Shown: positions 30,426 to 39,067, numbered from the stretch's first letter. The stretch is 64,000 nucleotides of DNA from Bacteroidales bacterium (GCA_029210565.1 JARGFQ010000002.1:62001-126000), one strand, 5' to 3'. Program-made: numbers and translations. Notes: generated by a model from the sequence alone, not told the origin.

Positions 30426-31045
30426 TATTTCACCGGTCCCCAGTCGACCAGTATACCGTCTCTGAAGTAGAGGTACTTCTTTGAGTAGATCCACTCTTCC
30501 TCGACACTCTGATCAACGTACATGCGGTTTATCTGAACCGGCTTGCCCCAGCTGTCGCGTGCCATGTCGGATGTGATACCTTTCCATACCTTATGCTGGT
30601 AGAGCCTCTTGCCGATGTCGGCACCGTACTTGTCCACGAGGGCCTCCCACCTGTTTGCCGGAGCATAGTACTGCTCCTCTTCGGGCAGCGGCGGCTCCTG
30701 CTGGTATTGAGGTTGTGGCTGCTGAACAGGCTGCTGGTCTGCCGGCCGGTCGGCTGGCGGCATCATTTGTACTGTCACGGGTGCGGCTTCAGGGAGGGGC
30801 TCTCCCAGCCTGTCGGACCTGACAAAGCCGTCCAACCCGTCAAAAAGTATTCTTGTGTAGAGAGAGTCAGCGGTAACCACTTCCACTGTGCTGTCGTCGG
30901 GGATCAGCGTTAATACTGAGGTAAGGTCATCCTTGTCGCCGAAGAGCCTGACGGCCCCTTTGGTGGTTGCCTTCGGCAGATCCTGTGCCATTATTGCAAT
31001 GCCAGCAAAGAGGGCAAGCATTGAAACTGCTATTCTTTTCATCAT
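30425..31045 (-). CDS. Secreted SH3-domain hypothetical protein
   Basis: 206 residues. Signal peptide (cleavage after MAQ, about residue 21), a bacterial SH3-like domain (about 28-82), a Pro/Gln-rich disordered linker (about 88-125) and a C-terminal SmpA/BamE-like segment (VWKGITSDMARDSWGKP...EEEWIYSKKYLYFRDGILVDW). Probably periplasmic, perhaps binding peptidoglycan or an envelope partner; function unknown. It converges on the duplicated tRNA-Gly terminator, which may serve both strands. Confidence 0.7.
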   Translation of the reverse strand: MMKRIAVSMLALFAGIAIMAQDLPKATTKGAVRLFGDKDDLTSVLTLIPDDSTVEVVTADSLYTRILFDGLDGFVRSDRLGEPLPEAAPVTVQMMPPADRPADQQPVQQPQPQYQQEPPLPEEEQYYAPANRWEALVDKYGADIGKRLYQHKVWKGITSDMARDSWGKPVQINRMYVDQSVEEEWIYSKKYLYFRDGILVDWGPVK

Positions 31046-31067
31046 ATAATAATTTATTTCATTTGTA

Positions 31068-31098
31068 TGATAGCCTGTCCCGGTTTATCGGGAGAACC
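31068..31098 (-). repeat. Intergenic palindromic repeat, copy 2
   Basis: Inverted copy, one mismatch, of 22507-22537. Next to it AACCTCCATGT (31095-31105) and ACATGGAGGTT (31143-31153) form an 11-bp inverted repeat around 37 bases, so this gap between the SH3 and O-methyltransferase genes has two potential hairpins. Confidence 0.7.
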
Positions 31099-31202
31099 TC
31101 CATGTATCAGATTATTATGTAATTGTGTTTGTGTGTGCTAACACATGGAGGTTTCATGATCGTATTATCTGTTACTCTTTTGCGATCAAAAACCGTACCA
31201 CC

Positions 31203-31835
31203 TTATTTCCTGCGGATGATCATAAGCCCGTCTCTAAGGGGCAGGATCAGTTTTTCAACGCGGTCGTCGCTGCGAATCTTCTCGTTGAACATCACGATCC
31301 CATTTCCCTGAGGGTCTTTCACTGCCTCTTCCGTGTCAATCTTACCACCCCAGAGAACATTGTCGGCGATGATGATACCGCCCTTGCGTACCCTGTCAAG
31401 AACGAGGTCGTAGTATTCGCAGTACTCGCGCTTGTCGCCGTCAATGAACACCAGGTCGAAGATGCAGTCCAGGGTTGGAATGATATCCTGTGCCCTGCCG
31501 GTATGCTGTGTCACCCTGTCAGCCACACCTGCAAGGGCAATATAGCGGGAACTCATTTCGTGAAGCTCGTCGTTTGACTCTATGGTATGCAGCTCTCCTC
31601 CGGGCTTCAGTCCACGTGCCAGGCAGATGGCCGAGTATCCTGTATAGGTGCCTATCTCAAGAACATATGAGGGTTGTATCATATGTGAGATCATCTCGAG
31701 GAGCTTCCCCTGGAGGTGTCCCGAGGCCATGTTCGGGTTAACAACGTACAGATGTGTCTGGCGGAATAGCGCTGCGAGCACCTCATCCTCCGGTGTGCTG
31801 TGCTCCCTGATGTAGCGTTCAGCCTTTTTCTCCAT
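31203..31835 (-). CDS. Class I SAM-dependent O-methyltransferase (caffeoyl-CoA OMT-like)
   Basis: 211 residues from ATG 31835; a longer frame to 31874 runs further into the M16 gene and is less likely. SAM motif VLEIGTYTGYSAICLA, acidic motif FDLVFIDGDKREYCEYYDLVLDRVRKGGIIIADNV and NEKIRSDDRVEKLILPLRDGLMIIRRK match the COG4122 family of small-molecule O-methyltransferases. The substrate is unknown. The start overlaps the stop of the upstream M16 peptidase gene by 17 bp, so they form an operon. Confidence 0.88.
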   Translation of the reverse strand: MEKKAERYIREHSTPEDEVLAALFRQTHLYVVNPNMASGHLQGKLLEMISHMIQPSYVLEIGTYTGYSAICLARGLKPGGELHTIESNDELHEMSSRYIALAGVADRVTQHTGRAQDIIPTLDCIFDLVFIDGDKREYCEYYDLVLDRVRKGGIIIADNVLWGGKIDTEEAVKDPQGNGIVMFNEKIRSDDRVEKLILPLRDGLMIIRRK

Positions 31836-33057
31836 TCTGCCTGTATATAAGGGTTGACAGTGAAGCCTCCTCAAATACTGTGCTGGCGATGTCTGTCAGT
31901 TCGATGGCGGTTACCGCGTCTATCTTGCGAAAAATCTCCTCCATAGAATCGATTCGACCAAAGATCAGCAGGCTCTTTCCGAGGCTGAGCATCAGGCTCT
32001 CGTGGTTCTCGTAGGCCCTTGCCAGGTAGCCTCTGATCTGGTTTTTGGCCTTGGTGAGTTGCAGGGAGCCCAGGGGCTGGCGGCGCAGCCTCTCCAGTTC
32101 GGTGCGGGTCAGGGAGATGCTCTTTTCAAGGTTGCGGCTGTCAGTACCGAAGTATATGGTTATCAGGCCGGTGTCTGTATACGGGTTGTACATCGACTCC
32201 ACATTGTAGGCATACCCGCGTTTCTCACGGAGCGAGAGGTTCAGTCGTGAGTTCATCCCCTGTCCGCCCAGGATGTTATTCAGCATGAAGAGTCCCATCC
32301 GGCTGGAGTGGTGAAGGTCGTAGCCGATATTTCCGATGATGCAGTGGTTCTGGAAGGTCTCCATTTTCTTTTCAAAAGTAACCGGTCTGTACCTGTACTC
32401 TGACCTTTGCCGGCGGGTGCCATCCCTGGCAACGATCCTGCCGAAATGCTTTTCAAACAGCGCAGTGATATTTTTCGGGCTGATGGCTCCCACAGAGCAG
32501 AATACCATCTCTGAGGTGGAATAGTTTCTTGCAATGAATTTGCGTATCGACTCGCCCGTCACGGCCTTCACTGTCTCCGGCCGTCCAAGGATATTCCTTC
32601 CTATGGGCTGGTCAGGGAAGACAAGCTCCTCGAACTCGTCAAAGATATATTCTGCTGGGTTATCGAGATATGAGTTGATCTCCTCCATGACCACCTCCTT
32701 TTCCTTCTCTATCTCTGCAGGGGGGAAGGTGGATGAGAAGAGGAGGTCTGCCAGCAATTCCGTTGCGCGAGGGTAGTGTTCCTTGAGGAAGGATGCATGG
32801 ATGGCGGTCTCCTCCTTGGTGGTATAGGCATTCAGTTCGCCGCCGACGTCCTCGAGGCGGCTGAGGATATGAAACGACTTGCGGTGTGTTGTGCCCTTGA
32901 AGAGCATATGTTCGATGAAGTGGGCGGTGCCGTGTTCTTCGGGAAGCTCATCGCGTGAGCCGGCGTTGATGATTACGCCGCAGTGTGCCACCTCGCTGGC
33001 AGTCATGCAGTGCACCAGCCTTATGCCGTTGGGTAGTGTGTGAAATGTAAGGTCCAT
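31819..33057 (-). CDS. M16-family zinc peptidase (short, cytoplasmic type)
   Basis: 413 residues from ATG 33057 (MDLTFHTLPNG). The frame is open further upstream to 33201 but that would read through the tRNA-Phe gene, so it is rejected. Inverse zinc motif HFIEH at residues 46-50 with the downstream Glu (EEINSYLDNPAEYIFDE region), and the C-terminal R/Y pair region LREKRGYAYNVES. It lacks a signal peptide, unlike the two long M16 lipoproteins at 45.6-51.3 kb. Mitochondrial-processing-peptidase-like; probably degrades peptides. Confidence 0.9.
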   Translation of the reverse strand: MDLTFHTLPNGIRLVHCMTASEVAHCGVIINAGSRDELPEEHGTAHFIEHMLFKGTTHRKSFHILSRLEDVGGELNAYTTKEETAIHASFLKEHYPRATELLADLLFSSTFPPAEIEKEKEVVMEEINSYLDNPAEYIFDEFEELVFPDQPIGRNILGRPETVKAVTGESIRKFIARNYSTSEMVFCSVGAISPKNITALFEKHFGRIVARDGTRRQRSEYRYRPVTFEKKMETFQNHCIIGNIGYDLHHSSRMGLFMLNNILGGQGMNSRLNLSLREKRGYAYNVESMYNPYTDTGLITIYFGTDSRNLEKSISLTRTELERLRRQPLGSLQLTKAKNQIRGYLARAYENHESLMLSLGKSLLIFGRIDSMEEIFRKIDAVTAIELTDIASTVFEEASLSTLIYRQNGEKG

Positions 33058-33132
33058 GCCTGTTTCTAAGCTCGGGTAAAGATAGCATGAAATGAGTTGT
33101 CCGGCACAATTATGCAAAGTGGCTGGGGGGTC

Positions 33133-33163
33133 TTGCATGAAAATATAATATGCAGTATATTTG
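33133..33163 (+). promoter_or_regulatory. Promoter of tRNA-Phe
   Basis: -33 TTG at 33133-33135 and -7 TATATTTG at 33156-33163, spacing 20, followed by C; the tRNA starts 12 bases later. Consensus Bacteroidota promoter. Confidence 0.7.
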
Positions 33164-33174
33164 CAATCCGAAAT

Positions 33175-33247
<73 letters not shown>

Positions 33248-33261
33248 CATCCCCAAAACGC

Positions 33262-33294
33262 AAATCCCGCATGATCAATGATCTGCGGGATTTT
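33262..33294 (+). terminator. Terminator of tRNA-Phe
   Basis: 9-bp stem AAATCCCGC / GCGGGATTT with a 14-base loop, followed by a T. The 3' part (33270-33296) recurs with one mismatch at 36609-36635. Confidence 0.75.
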
Positions 33295-33333
33295 GTAATT
33301 GTGGAGGTGACGGAATTGGTAACGATTATGCAG

Positions 33334-33588
33334 TTATTTATAGATTTCTTTTCTGTGACCGACAGAAACGATGATAACGATAATTTTGTCATTGTCAATT
33401 TCGTAGATGATACGATAATCGCCAACACGAATTCGGTAAGCATCTTCGCCTTTTAGTTTTTTGTATCCGTATGGTCTGGGGTTATCGGCCAGAGAGGGGA
33501 TAGCCGTTTTAATAACAGGGATAACCTTTTTATCCAGCTTCATTATCTGCTTCTGGGCATACCGCTCAATAAGAACTGTATACTTCAT
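33334..33588 (-). CDS. RelE/ParE-superfamily toxin
   Basis: 84 residues. Typical RelE fold order: N-terminal KYTVLIERYAQKQIMKLDKK helix, DNPRPYGYKKLKGEDAYRIRVGDYRIIYEI strands and the C-terminal VSVGHRKEIYK containing the H-R...Y residues of the mRNA-interferase site. It overlaps the upstream antitoxin gene by 4 bp (ATGA). Likely cleaves ribosome-bound mRNA when freed from its antitoxin. Confidence 0.88.
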   Translation of the reverse strand: MKYTVLIERYAQKQIMKLDKKVIPVIKTAIPSLADNPRPYGYKKLKGEDAYRIRVGDYRIIYEIDNDKIIVIIVSVGHRKEIYK

Positions 33589-33782
33589 TTTACAGCTTCT
33601 TCAATCTCCCTGAATGCCTGTTCAAAGGGTATCGCATTGCCTTTATGGGCCTTGGCTTTGCGGTATTCCTTTATCTCTTCCAGTTCTTCGGAATCAGCCA
33701 CAAGCTTCTTATAGGTTTTAATTGGAACCTGCACTGCTATTTTCCGGCCCTTTTTATCGATTATATAGTTTTCCTGAATCAT
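33585..33782 (-). CDS. Antitoxin of a RelBE/YefM-type pair
   Basis: 65 residues. N-terminal DNA-binding beta/helix portion (NYIIDKKGRKIAVQVPIKTYKKLVADSEELEEI) and an acidic C-terminal tail (PFEQAFREIEEAVK) expected to wrap the toxin. First gene of the module, with a near-perfect promoter upstream at 33823-33855. Confidence 0.82.
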   Translation of the reverse strand: MIQENYIIDKKGRKIAVQVPIKTYKKLVADSEELEEIKEYRKAKAHKGNAIPFEQAFREIEEAVK

Positions 33783-33822
33783 AACCTAATCTATTGATCT
33801 GTTTTCCAAACATTCCATTTTA

Positions 33823-33855
33823 CAAAGATAAACTACTCGAAAGAATTTTCAAAAA
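33823..33855 (-). promoter_or_regulatory. Promoter of the toxin-antitoxin operon
   Basis: Reading the minus strand: TTTTTG, 19 bases, TATCTTTG, an exact match to the Bacteroidota consensus spacing. The start codon of the antitoxin is about 40 bases downstream. Confidence 0.65.
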
Positions 33856-33873
33856 CCAGCCTTATTCGCCTTG

Positions 33874-33985
33874 TCAGTGCCTGGCTAAGAATTTCTTGGG
33901 GCTGGTGGTCCCGCATCCTGAAGACGCAAATTCTGCAAGATTAAATAGGCCGGTTGCATTGACCACATTGCACCGGAATTTAATT
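33874..33985 (-). other. Short coding-like fragment of unknown origin
   Basis: An open minus-strand stretch of about 36 codons ending in TGA that reads like protein (segments NATGLFNLAEFASSG and TTSPKKFLARH) but has no start codon or upstream continuation. Probably the tail end of a lost gene, in the 240-bp gap between antitoxin and glycoside hydrolase. I do not recognise the family. Confidence 0.3.
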
Positions 33986-34022
33986 GGCCATCTTCTGCTG
34001 GTTATATTTATCAGTGGTCATT

Positions 34023-36380
34023 TCAATGGTTGTTTTGCGAGAGCATCATCATCTCCGTACCTGCGAGAAGGAATGCTCCGACACCGTATACTTCAGTCAT
34101 ATCAGATGTAACAATCTTCGGATCCTGGCCGACAGGTTGCACCCAGCCGAGTTTGCCATCTGCATGAACAGCGCTTACAAGCGCCTGCCATGCGTTGATG
34201 ACCACAGGATTGTAGATTTCTTTATCAAGCAGGCCCGAATTTACCCCATAAGCCAGGGCATAGCAAAAGAATGAGGAAGAGCTGGTCTCCGGATTTGGAA
34301 AACTCTGATGGTCTAGCATGCTGGCGTGCCAGAAACCCTCTCTGTCCTGGCACGAAGCCACCTTTTCTGCCATTTCAGCAAATAGTCTCTCATAGAATGG
34401 CCGGTAAACGCTTTTTGCAGGCAGTTCCTTCAACAGGGAAACAATGCCACCCATCACCCAGCCGTTTCCCCGGCCCCAGAATACTTTTCTGCCGTTTGAT
34501 TCCAGCACCTTTTCCGGGAAATAGCGATGATCACGATAGAAGAGATGCTCCTCCATGTCAAACAGGAGCATATAGGTGGCTTTAAACTCACTGTCCATGA
34601 ACTCCAGATACTTATCATCCCCGGTAATGGCCGACAGTTTTGCATAGACCGGTGGCGCCATGAAGAGGGCATCGCACCATGACCATCTTTCAGTGGTTAG
34701 CGGGTCGCTGTAATCAAGCAGTAAACCGGCCGCGGAAGGATGCGAGATCACATAATCAAGCCTGGCCTGCGTGGGTGCCAAAATAAGGTAACTGTTCTTA
34801 TCTGATTTCTTGTGCCTATACATATCGAGATACATCTGGCAGACGGCTATGTCATCAGCATGATACATGTTCTTAAAGGGCTGCCATGAATGACTTCTCC
34901 CGATCCTGTAGCGCCAGTCCAAATATTTCCCGTCAGGGCTGATCTTTGCAAACTCCATCATCCCGGCATAAAGAGCACCGTTGGTCCAGTCGAGTTGATG
35001 GTGCGGCACAGATGCAAAATTGTCAATCTGCCAGTCGGCCACGGCACTCATCACTTTCATAATATTCCCCGGATTCAGATCCGCTGAGAACTTCCCTGCT
35101 GCCTCATTTCCTCTGATGGCAGTGCTGTAATTTGTATAGTGCTCATAATGATTTATATGCATCCACATGACTCGAGGAGAGAGTGAGGCAGGAGAATTTC
35201 TTACCACGAAAGGACGCACATTGTCCTTCAGTGATTTTGATGTAACGGCACTTCCTGAAAAACTATCGCCTCCGTCTTTGGTAACCCATTCCTCAATTTC
35301 ATACCGGTCATTCACCGGCCTTGACATGTAGACCCTGCAGGGATCATTATGGTCCAGCACAATGCCTCCGGAGTAATGGGGTTCAGGATCTCTCTCCTGC
35401 TTCTGCCTGCTGAACCTGGGGAAGGCGCTTCCCGCCTTGCAGATTCTGCTGTTTTTCCATTCTGTCCCCGTCCAGGTGCCCCAGTTGTAGTAATGCTGAG
35501 TTTCTTCGGGAAGGGTAGTATAGGCAATTACAGGTCTTCCATCACCGGTAAGGGCGATATCCCAGATCCATGCCCTCTGCTTTGCAGCTTCACCGTCATA
35601 TGCCCTCAGTACCATTTCCTGCTCAATCGGCAGGTTATCCATGTCACCCATTTTATTGCCGGCAGCGTCGAAGAAGTTGCCACTTTCGTATTTCAGATAA
35701 TAGATGGAGTTGTAGTTTTCATCCCTCGGGTGTCCGTCGGTAAAGGCAAAATGAATAACTGAATTACCGTCAGAGACGATCTTGGTATAGGGTCGGTTAT
35801 GGATATTGTTGATTTTTTTCGACACAATAGTCTTTGGTTCGGACCATGTTTTGCCATAATCATCAGAGGTGATAAAGGAAGGTTTCCAGTCATATCCTCC
35901 CCTGAAAAAGAGATAGATCCGGTTATTTTCATTTCTCAGCAAAACAGGGTTGGTATAACAGGCCATTTTCCCCAGATCGAGTGAATCAACATTTGAAAAC
36001 CTGTCTATCTCTTCGGGTTTTTCGGAGGTAGTGTAATAAACCTTACCTCCGTGCCTGGTAAAAAACACCATCAACCGTCCGTCAGGCAAAACCAGTAATG
36101 ATGGATTTACATGGTCATCTGCCTGGAGGTTGGGGTAAATCAATGTCTTTCCTTCATCACCTGTCCGGTGGTCTTTACAGGCAACCATAATATCTCCCCC
36201 GGAAGTGACAAATCCGGTATATGTACGTTCATGGATCCCCTTATAGTAAACGGCTCTCGGATCAGAGAACCAGCACCATGCTCCGTCTTCAGCAACTGTT
36301 ACAAAATCTTCTGCCCTCTGAGCTGCTGTGGAAATCATGATTAAAAGACACGGGCTTATCAGTAGCAATCTCTTGTACAT
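34023..36380 (-). CDS. Secreted BNR_4 beta-propeller + GH88/GH105 fusion
   Basis: 785 residues. Signal peptide (about 1-20), then a BNR_4-type beta-propeller (about 22-430: GAWCWFSDPRAVYY, VNPSLLVLPDGRLMVFFTRHG, IHNRPYTKIVSDGNSVIHFAFTDGHP), then an (alpha/alpha)6 domain of the unsaturated glucuronyl/galacturonyl hydrolase type (about 445-780: DWTNGALYAGMMEFAK, YHADDIAVCQMYLDMY, FWGRGNGWVMGG). BNR_4 propellers include ulvan-type polysaccharide lyases, so one chain may both cut an acidic polysaccharide and remove the unsaturated end sugar; this coupling is inference. It stands alone, with no SusCD pair nearby. Confidence 0.85.
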   Translation of the reverse strand: MYKRLLLISPCLLIMISTAAQRAEDFVTVAEDGAWCWFSDPRAVYYKGIHERTYTGFVTSGGDIMVACKDHRTGDEGKTLIYPNLQADDHVNPSLLVLPDGRLMVFFTRHGGKVYYTTSEKPEEIDRFSNVDSLDLGKMACYTNPVLLRNENNRIYLFFRGGYDWKPSFITSDDYGKTWSEPKTIVSKKINNIHNRPYTKIVSDGNSVIHFAFTDGHPRDENYNSIYYLKYESGNFFDAAGNKMGDMDNLPIEQEMVLRAYDGEAAKQRAWIWDIALTGDGRPVIAYTTLPEETQHYYNWGTWTGTEWKNSRICKAGSAFPRFSRQKQERDPEPHYSGGIVLDHNDPCRVYMSRPVNDRYEIEEWVTKDGGDSFSGSAVTSKSLKDNVRPFVVRNSPASLSPRVMWMHINHYEHYTNYSTAIRGNEAAGKFSADLNPGNIMKVMSAVADWQIDNFASVPHHQLDWTNGALYAGMMEFAKISPDGKYLDWRYRIGRSHSWQPFKNMYHADDIAVCQMYLDMYRHKKSDKNSYLILAPTQARLDYVISHPSAAGLLLDYSDPLTTERWSWCDALFMAPPVYAKLSAITGDDKYLEFMDSEFKATYMLLFDMEEHLFYRDHRYFPEKVLESNGRKVFWGRGNGWVMGGIVSLLKELPAKSVYRPFYERLFAEMAEKVASCQDREGFWHASMLDHQSFPNPETSSSSFFCYALAYGVNSGLLDKEIYNPVVINAWQALVSAVHADGKLGWVQPVGQDPKIVTSDMTEVYGVGAFLLAGTEMMMLSQNNH

Positions 36381-36721
36381 CTGGCGTATGTATTCAGGAT
36401 TAATATCAAATCATTGTAAAGGAAATAGCATGTATGTGCAAAAACAAACCCGAATGATAATAATTTCTTCTGTACTGTTTTTTTTGGGTTAAATGGAGGC
36501 AAAGTAGGATCTATTTATGGCAGGCGTTCATTATAGGAATGCCGGATAGGGGTTCTCCCCATCTGTTTCTTTCCACAACCGCTGTCTGATGGTTGTTTTC
36601 AACGACCTCATGATCAATGATCTGCGTGATTTTGTCATATTAAAATAGGTTAATTATCACAATCCGGCCCCCTGGCTCATCTATTAGGTTACCTTTGGCC
36701 TCAATTATAACAAGAGGGGAA
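36381..36721. other. Intergenic gap with no gene recognised
   Basis: 341 bp between divergent genes. It contains a 27-bp near-copy (one mismatch) of the tRNA-Phe terminator segment at 36609-36635 and AT-rich promoter-like sequence. No open frame with coding character was found. Confidence 0.6.
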
Positions 36722-37813
36722 ATGGAGATGAATGAATTAAGAATTGGGAATCTGACAGTTGCTGTTCCGATTATACAGGGAGGCATGGGGGTAGGAATTT
36801 CACTTTCAGGGCTTGCATCAGCGGTTGCGAATGAAGGCGGAGTAGGTGTTATTTCGAGTGCAGGATTGGGTCTTTTATATAAGAACTTTTCCGGGAACCT
36901 GTTCGAGGCCAGTATTTACGGACTTAAAGAGGAGATACGCAAAGCGAGGGAAAAGACGAAAGGGATCATCGGCGTTAACGTAATGGTGGCCATGACAAAT
37001 TTCGTGGATATGATCAAGACCTCCATCGCTGAAAAGGTCGATATCATTATTGCGGGAGCCGGGTTGCCGCTTGATCTGCCATCCTTTTTAAAGAAAGACA
37101 GCATTACCAGGCTCATACCTATTGTCTCATCAGCCAGAGCGACCAGGATAATTTGTGAAAAGTGGAAGGCAAACTATGATTATCTGCCCGATGCTGTTAT
37201 CGTTGAAGGGCCAAAGGCCGGCGGGCACCTGGGTTTTAAGGAGGGACAGATAGGGGATAATAATTATTCCCTGGAAAAGCTGGTGCCGGAAATAGTTGAT
37301 GAGCTGAAAACATTTGAGGAAAAATACAATAAACCGATACCGCTCATTGCAGCAGGGGGTATTTATACGGGAGAGGATATCAGTAATATAATGAAACTGG
37401 GAGCTTCCGGGGTACAGATGGGAACCAGGTTCGTTACCACCGATGAATGTGATGCCTCGCAAGGATTTAAACAGGCATACATTGATGCCGCCGAAAAGGA
37501 TATTGAGATCATAAAGAGTCCTGTTGGCATGCCGGGAAGAGCTATACTTTCGGCTTTTATCCAGAAAGTAAAAGAGGGGAAGAAGCAACCCCTGCATTGC
37601 CCGTTTAAATGTATCAGGACCTGTGACATTTCAAAAAGTCCTTATTGCATTATAATTGCACTGGTTAATGCTCTTAAGGGCAACTTTGAGAATGGATTTG
37701 CCTTTGCCGGCAGCAACGCATTCAGGGCAACCAAGATATCATCAGTGAAAGAGGTCTTCCAGGCTTTGATAAATGAATACAGGGAGAGTAAGCCGGCTTT
37801 GGGAGAAGTCTGA
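36722..37813 (+). CDS. Nitronate monooxygenase / enoyl-ACP-reductase-II-like flavoprotein
   Basis: 363 residues from ATG 36722, chosen for AGAGGGG just upstream; a further ATG is at 36728. FMN-binding TIM barrel: IQGGMGVGISLSGLASAVANEGGVGVISSAGL, the central GPKAGGHLGF, LIAAGGIYTGEDI and GASGVQMGTRFVTTDEC. The C-terminus has a cysteine-rich segment (CPFKCIRTCDISKSPYC) seen in a subgroup of this family, possibly metal binding. The substrate is uncertain: nitronates or a lipid-synthesis intermediate. Confidence 0.83.
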   Translation: MEMNELRIGNLTVAVPIIQGGMGVGISLSGLASAVANEGGVGVISSAGLGLLYKNFSGNLFEASIYGLKEEIRKAREKTKGIIGVNVMVAMTNFVDMIKTSIAEKVDIIIAGAGLPLDLPSFLKKDSITRLIPIVSSARATRIICEKWKANYDYLPDAVIVEGPKAGGHLGFKEGQIGDNNYSLEKLVPEIVDELKTFEEKYNKPIPLIAAGGIYTGEDISNIMKLGASGVQMGTRFVTTDECDASQGFKQAYIDAAEKDIEIIKSPVGMPGRAILSAFIQKVKEGKKQPLHCPFKCIRTCDISKSPYCIIIALVNALKGNFENGFAFAGSNAFRATKISSVKEVFQALINEYRESKPALGEV

Positions 37814-37969
37814 TAAAGGGCCTGTGATGGAAGGCCGCTGGGTCTGACAGAACAACCTGACCTTTGATTATTGTTTCGTAATGGCCAAAGTGGCTGCCTG
37901 CATAATTTTTGCCCCGTCTGTACGTTGATTGTTTGAGGCAATGTTTTTAATAATCCAAACAGGGGGGAA

Positions 37970-38575
37970 ATGATTCACGCAAAACTTAAAAGTGCACTGC
38001 TGTTTTCTCTGTTCTGCGTTGCGACAACTATTGCAGCAGGTCAGGGGCAGATGCCGGAGGAGCTCACAACCGGCACAATCCGGGAGCAGATAAATTACAT
38101 AGAGAACAAAACAAGAATTTACGAAGACTTCCGGGCTATCAGGGAAGATATGTTCCGGAAGATCAACCGCAATATACTGGATACCCTTTCAGCTGAAAAG
38201 GGGAAGGTCACGGAATTGAACAACATTAAGGCAGCCCTGAACGATAAAAACGATTCACTGAATGTTTTACTTCAGTCGACAAGAAATGATCTTGCGCAGG
38301 TTACAGCCACGAAGGAAAAAATAAGTGTCCTCGGACTGGAGATAAAAAAGAAAACCTACAACGCTATAATGTGGACATTGCTCGGAGGGTTGCTGTTCGT
38401 CATGGCGATTGGATTTCTTATCTTCAAGAGAAACCTGGTGGTGCTCCTCAGAACCGAGAAGGATCTGAAAGAGCTCAAGGAGGAGTTCGAAGCCTACCGG
38501 CAGTCATCCAGGATTGCCCGCGAGAAGGTTGAGATGGACCTTTTCCGTGCAAACCAGAAGCTGAAGGGGAAATAG
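37970..38575 (+). CDS. Coiled-coil membrane protein of unknown function
   Basis: 201 residues with a strong AGGGGGG ribosome-binding site. N-terminal signal peptide (about 1-24), a periplasmic helical region (about 35-125), one TM segment (about 137-157, ALLFVMAIGFLIF-like) and a charged cytoplasmic coiled coil (RTEKDLKELKEEFEAYRQSSR...). Similar small proteins are common in Bacteroidota; some are mislabelled tRNA methyltransferases. No enzymatic motif is present. Confidence 0.65.
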   Translation: MIHAKLKSALLFSLFCVATTIAAGQGQMPEELTTGTIREQINYIENKTRIYEDFRAIREDMFRKINRNILDTLSAEKGKVTELNNIKAALNDKNDSLNVLLQSTRNDLAQVTATKEKISVLGLEIKKKTYNAIMWTLLGGLLFVMAIGFLIFKRNLVVLLRTEKDLKELKEEFEAYRQSSRIAREKVEMDLFRANQKLKGK

Positions 38576-38621
38576 ATTCGAAGTTACCTGTTCTGAGGTA
38601 TCAGTTCATAAGTGTGCGTAT

Positions 38622-38972
38622 CTAGTTGAATTCACTTCTTAATATCCCTTCGATAATCTGCTTTAATAAGGGCAGATCTTTTTTTATCGTATCCCAGATG
38701 ACTCTGTCCTCAATGGCATGATATTCATGGAGAATGAAATTTCTGAAAGCCCTGACCTTATACCATGGGAAATCATATTTATCAAGGATGTCTTCATTGA
38801 CACGGACTATTACTTCGCCTATTACAGCAAATTGAAACAGGGTAGCGTCAATCGTTTTCCGGTCCTCAAGAAAGGATGATCTGCTATATTCCCTGATGAA
38901 GTTTTCAATTGTTGTAATTGAATCCAGAATATGACTAAGTCTGTCTCTGTTTGATATTGTTTGATTTTTCAT
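38622..38972 (-). CDS. hepT: HepT-like ribonuclease toxin (DUF86)
   Basis: 116 residues, all-helical. Contains the HEPN active-site pattern R-x4-H-x-Y (RNFILHEY) at about residues 77-84. In known pairs HepT is held in check by MntA, which AMPylates a Tyr near this motif. It follows the HTH-nucleotidyltransferase gene after an 84-bp gap holding a repeat element. Confidence 0.87.
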   Translation of the reverse strand: MKNQTISNRDRLSHILDSITTIENFIREYSRSSFLEDRKTIDATLFQFAVIGEVIVRVNEDILDKYDFPWYKVRAFRNFILHEYHAIEDRVIWDTIKKDLPLLKQIIEGILRSEFN

Positions 38973-38988
38973 TCTATCATTTAATCTT

Positions 38989-39067
38989 TATTTCATTGGT
39001 CGAATGGAACTTGCATGAAATATTATAATCTTATTCTATTGTAAGCTCTTGCTCATTCAAGTTTCAT
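38989..39067 (-). repeat. Intergenic repeat family, copy A
   Basis: The 28 bp at 38989-39016 are identical to 43166-43193, and CAAGTTTCAT at 39058-39067 is identical to 43234-43243. The middle differs in sequence but not in length (79 vs 78 bp overall). On the minus strand the conserved block ends 16 bases before the hepT ATG, exactly as copy B does before the E2 gene. The far end overlaps the last codons of the mntA-like gene. Confidence 0.8.
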
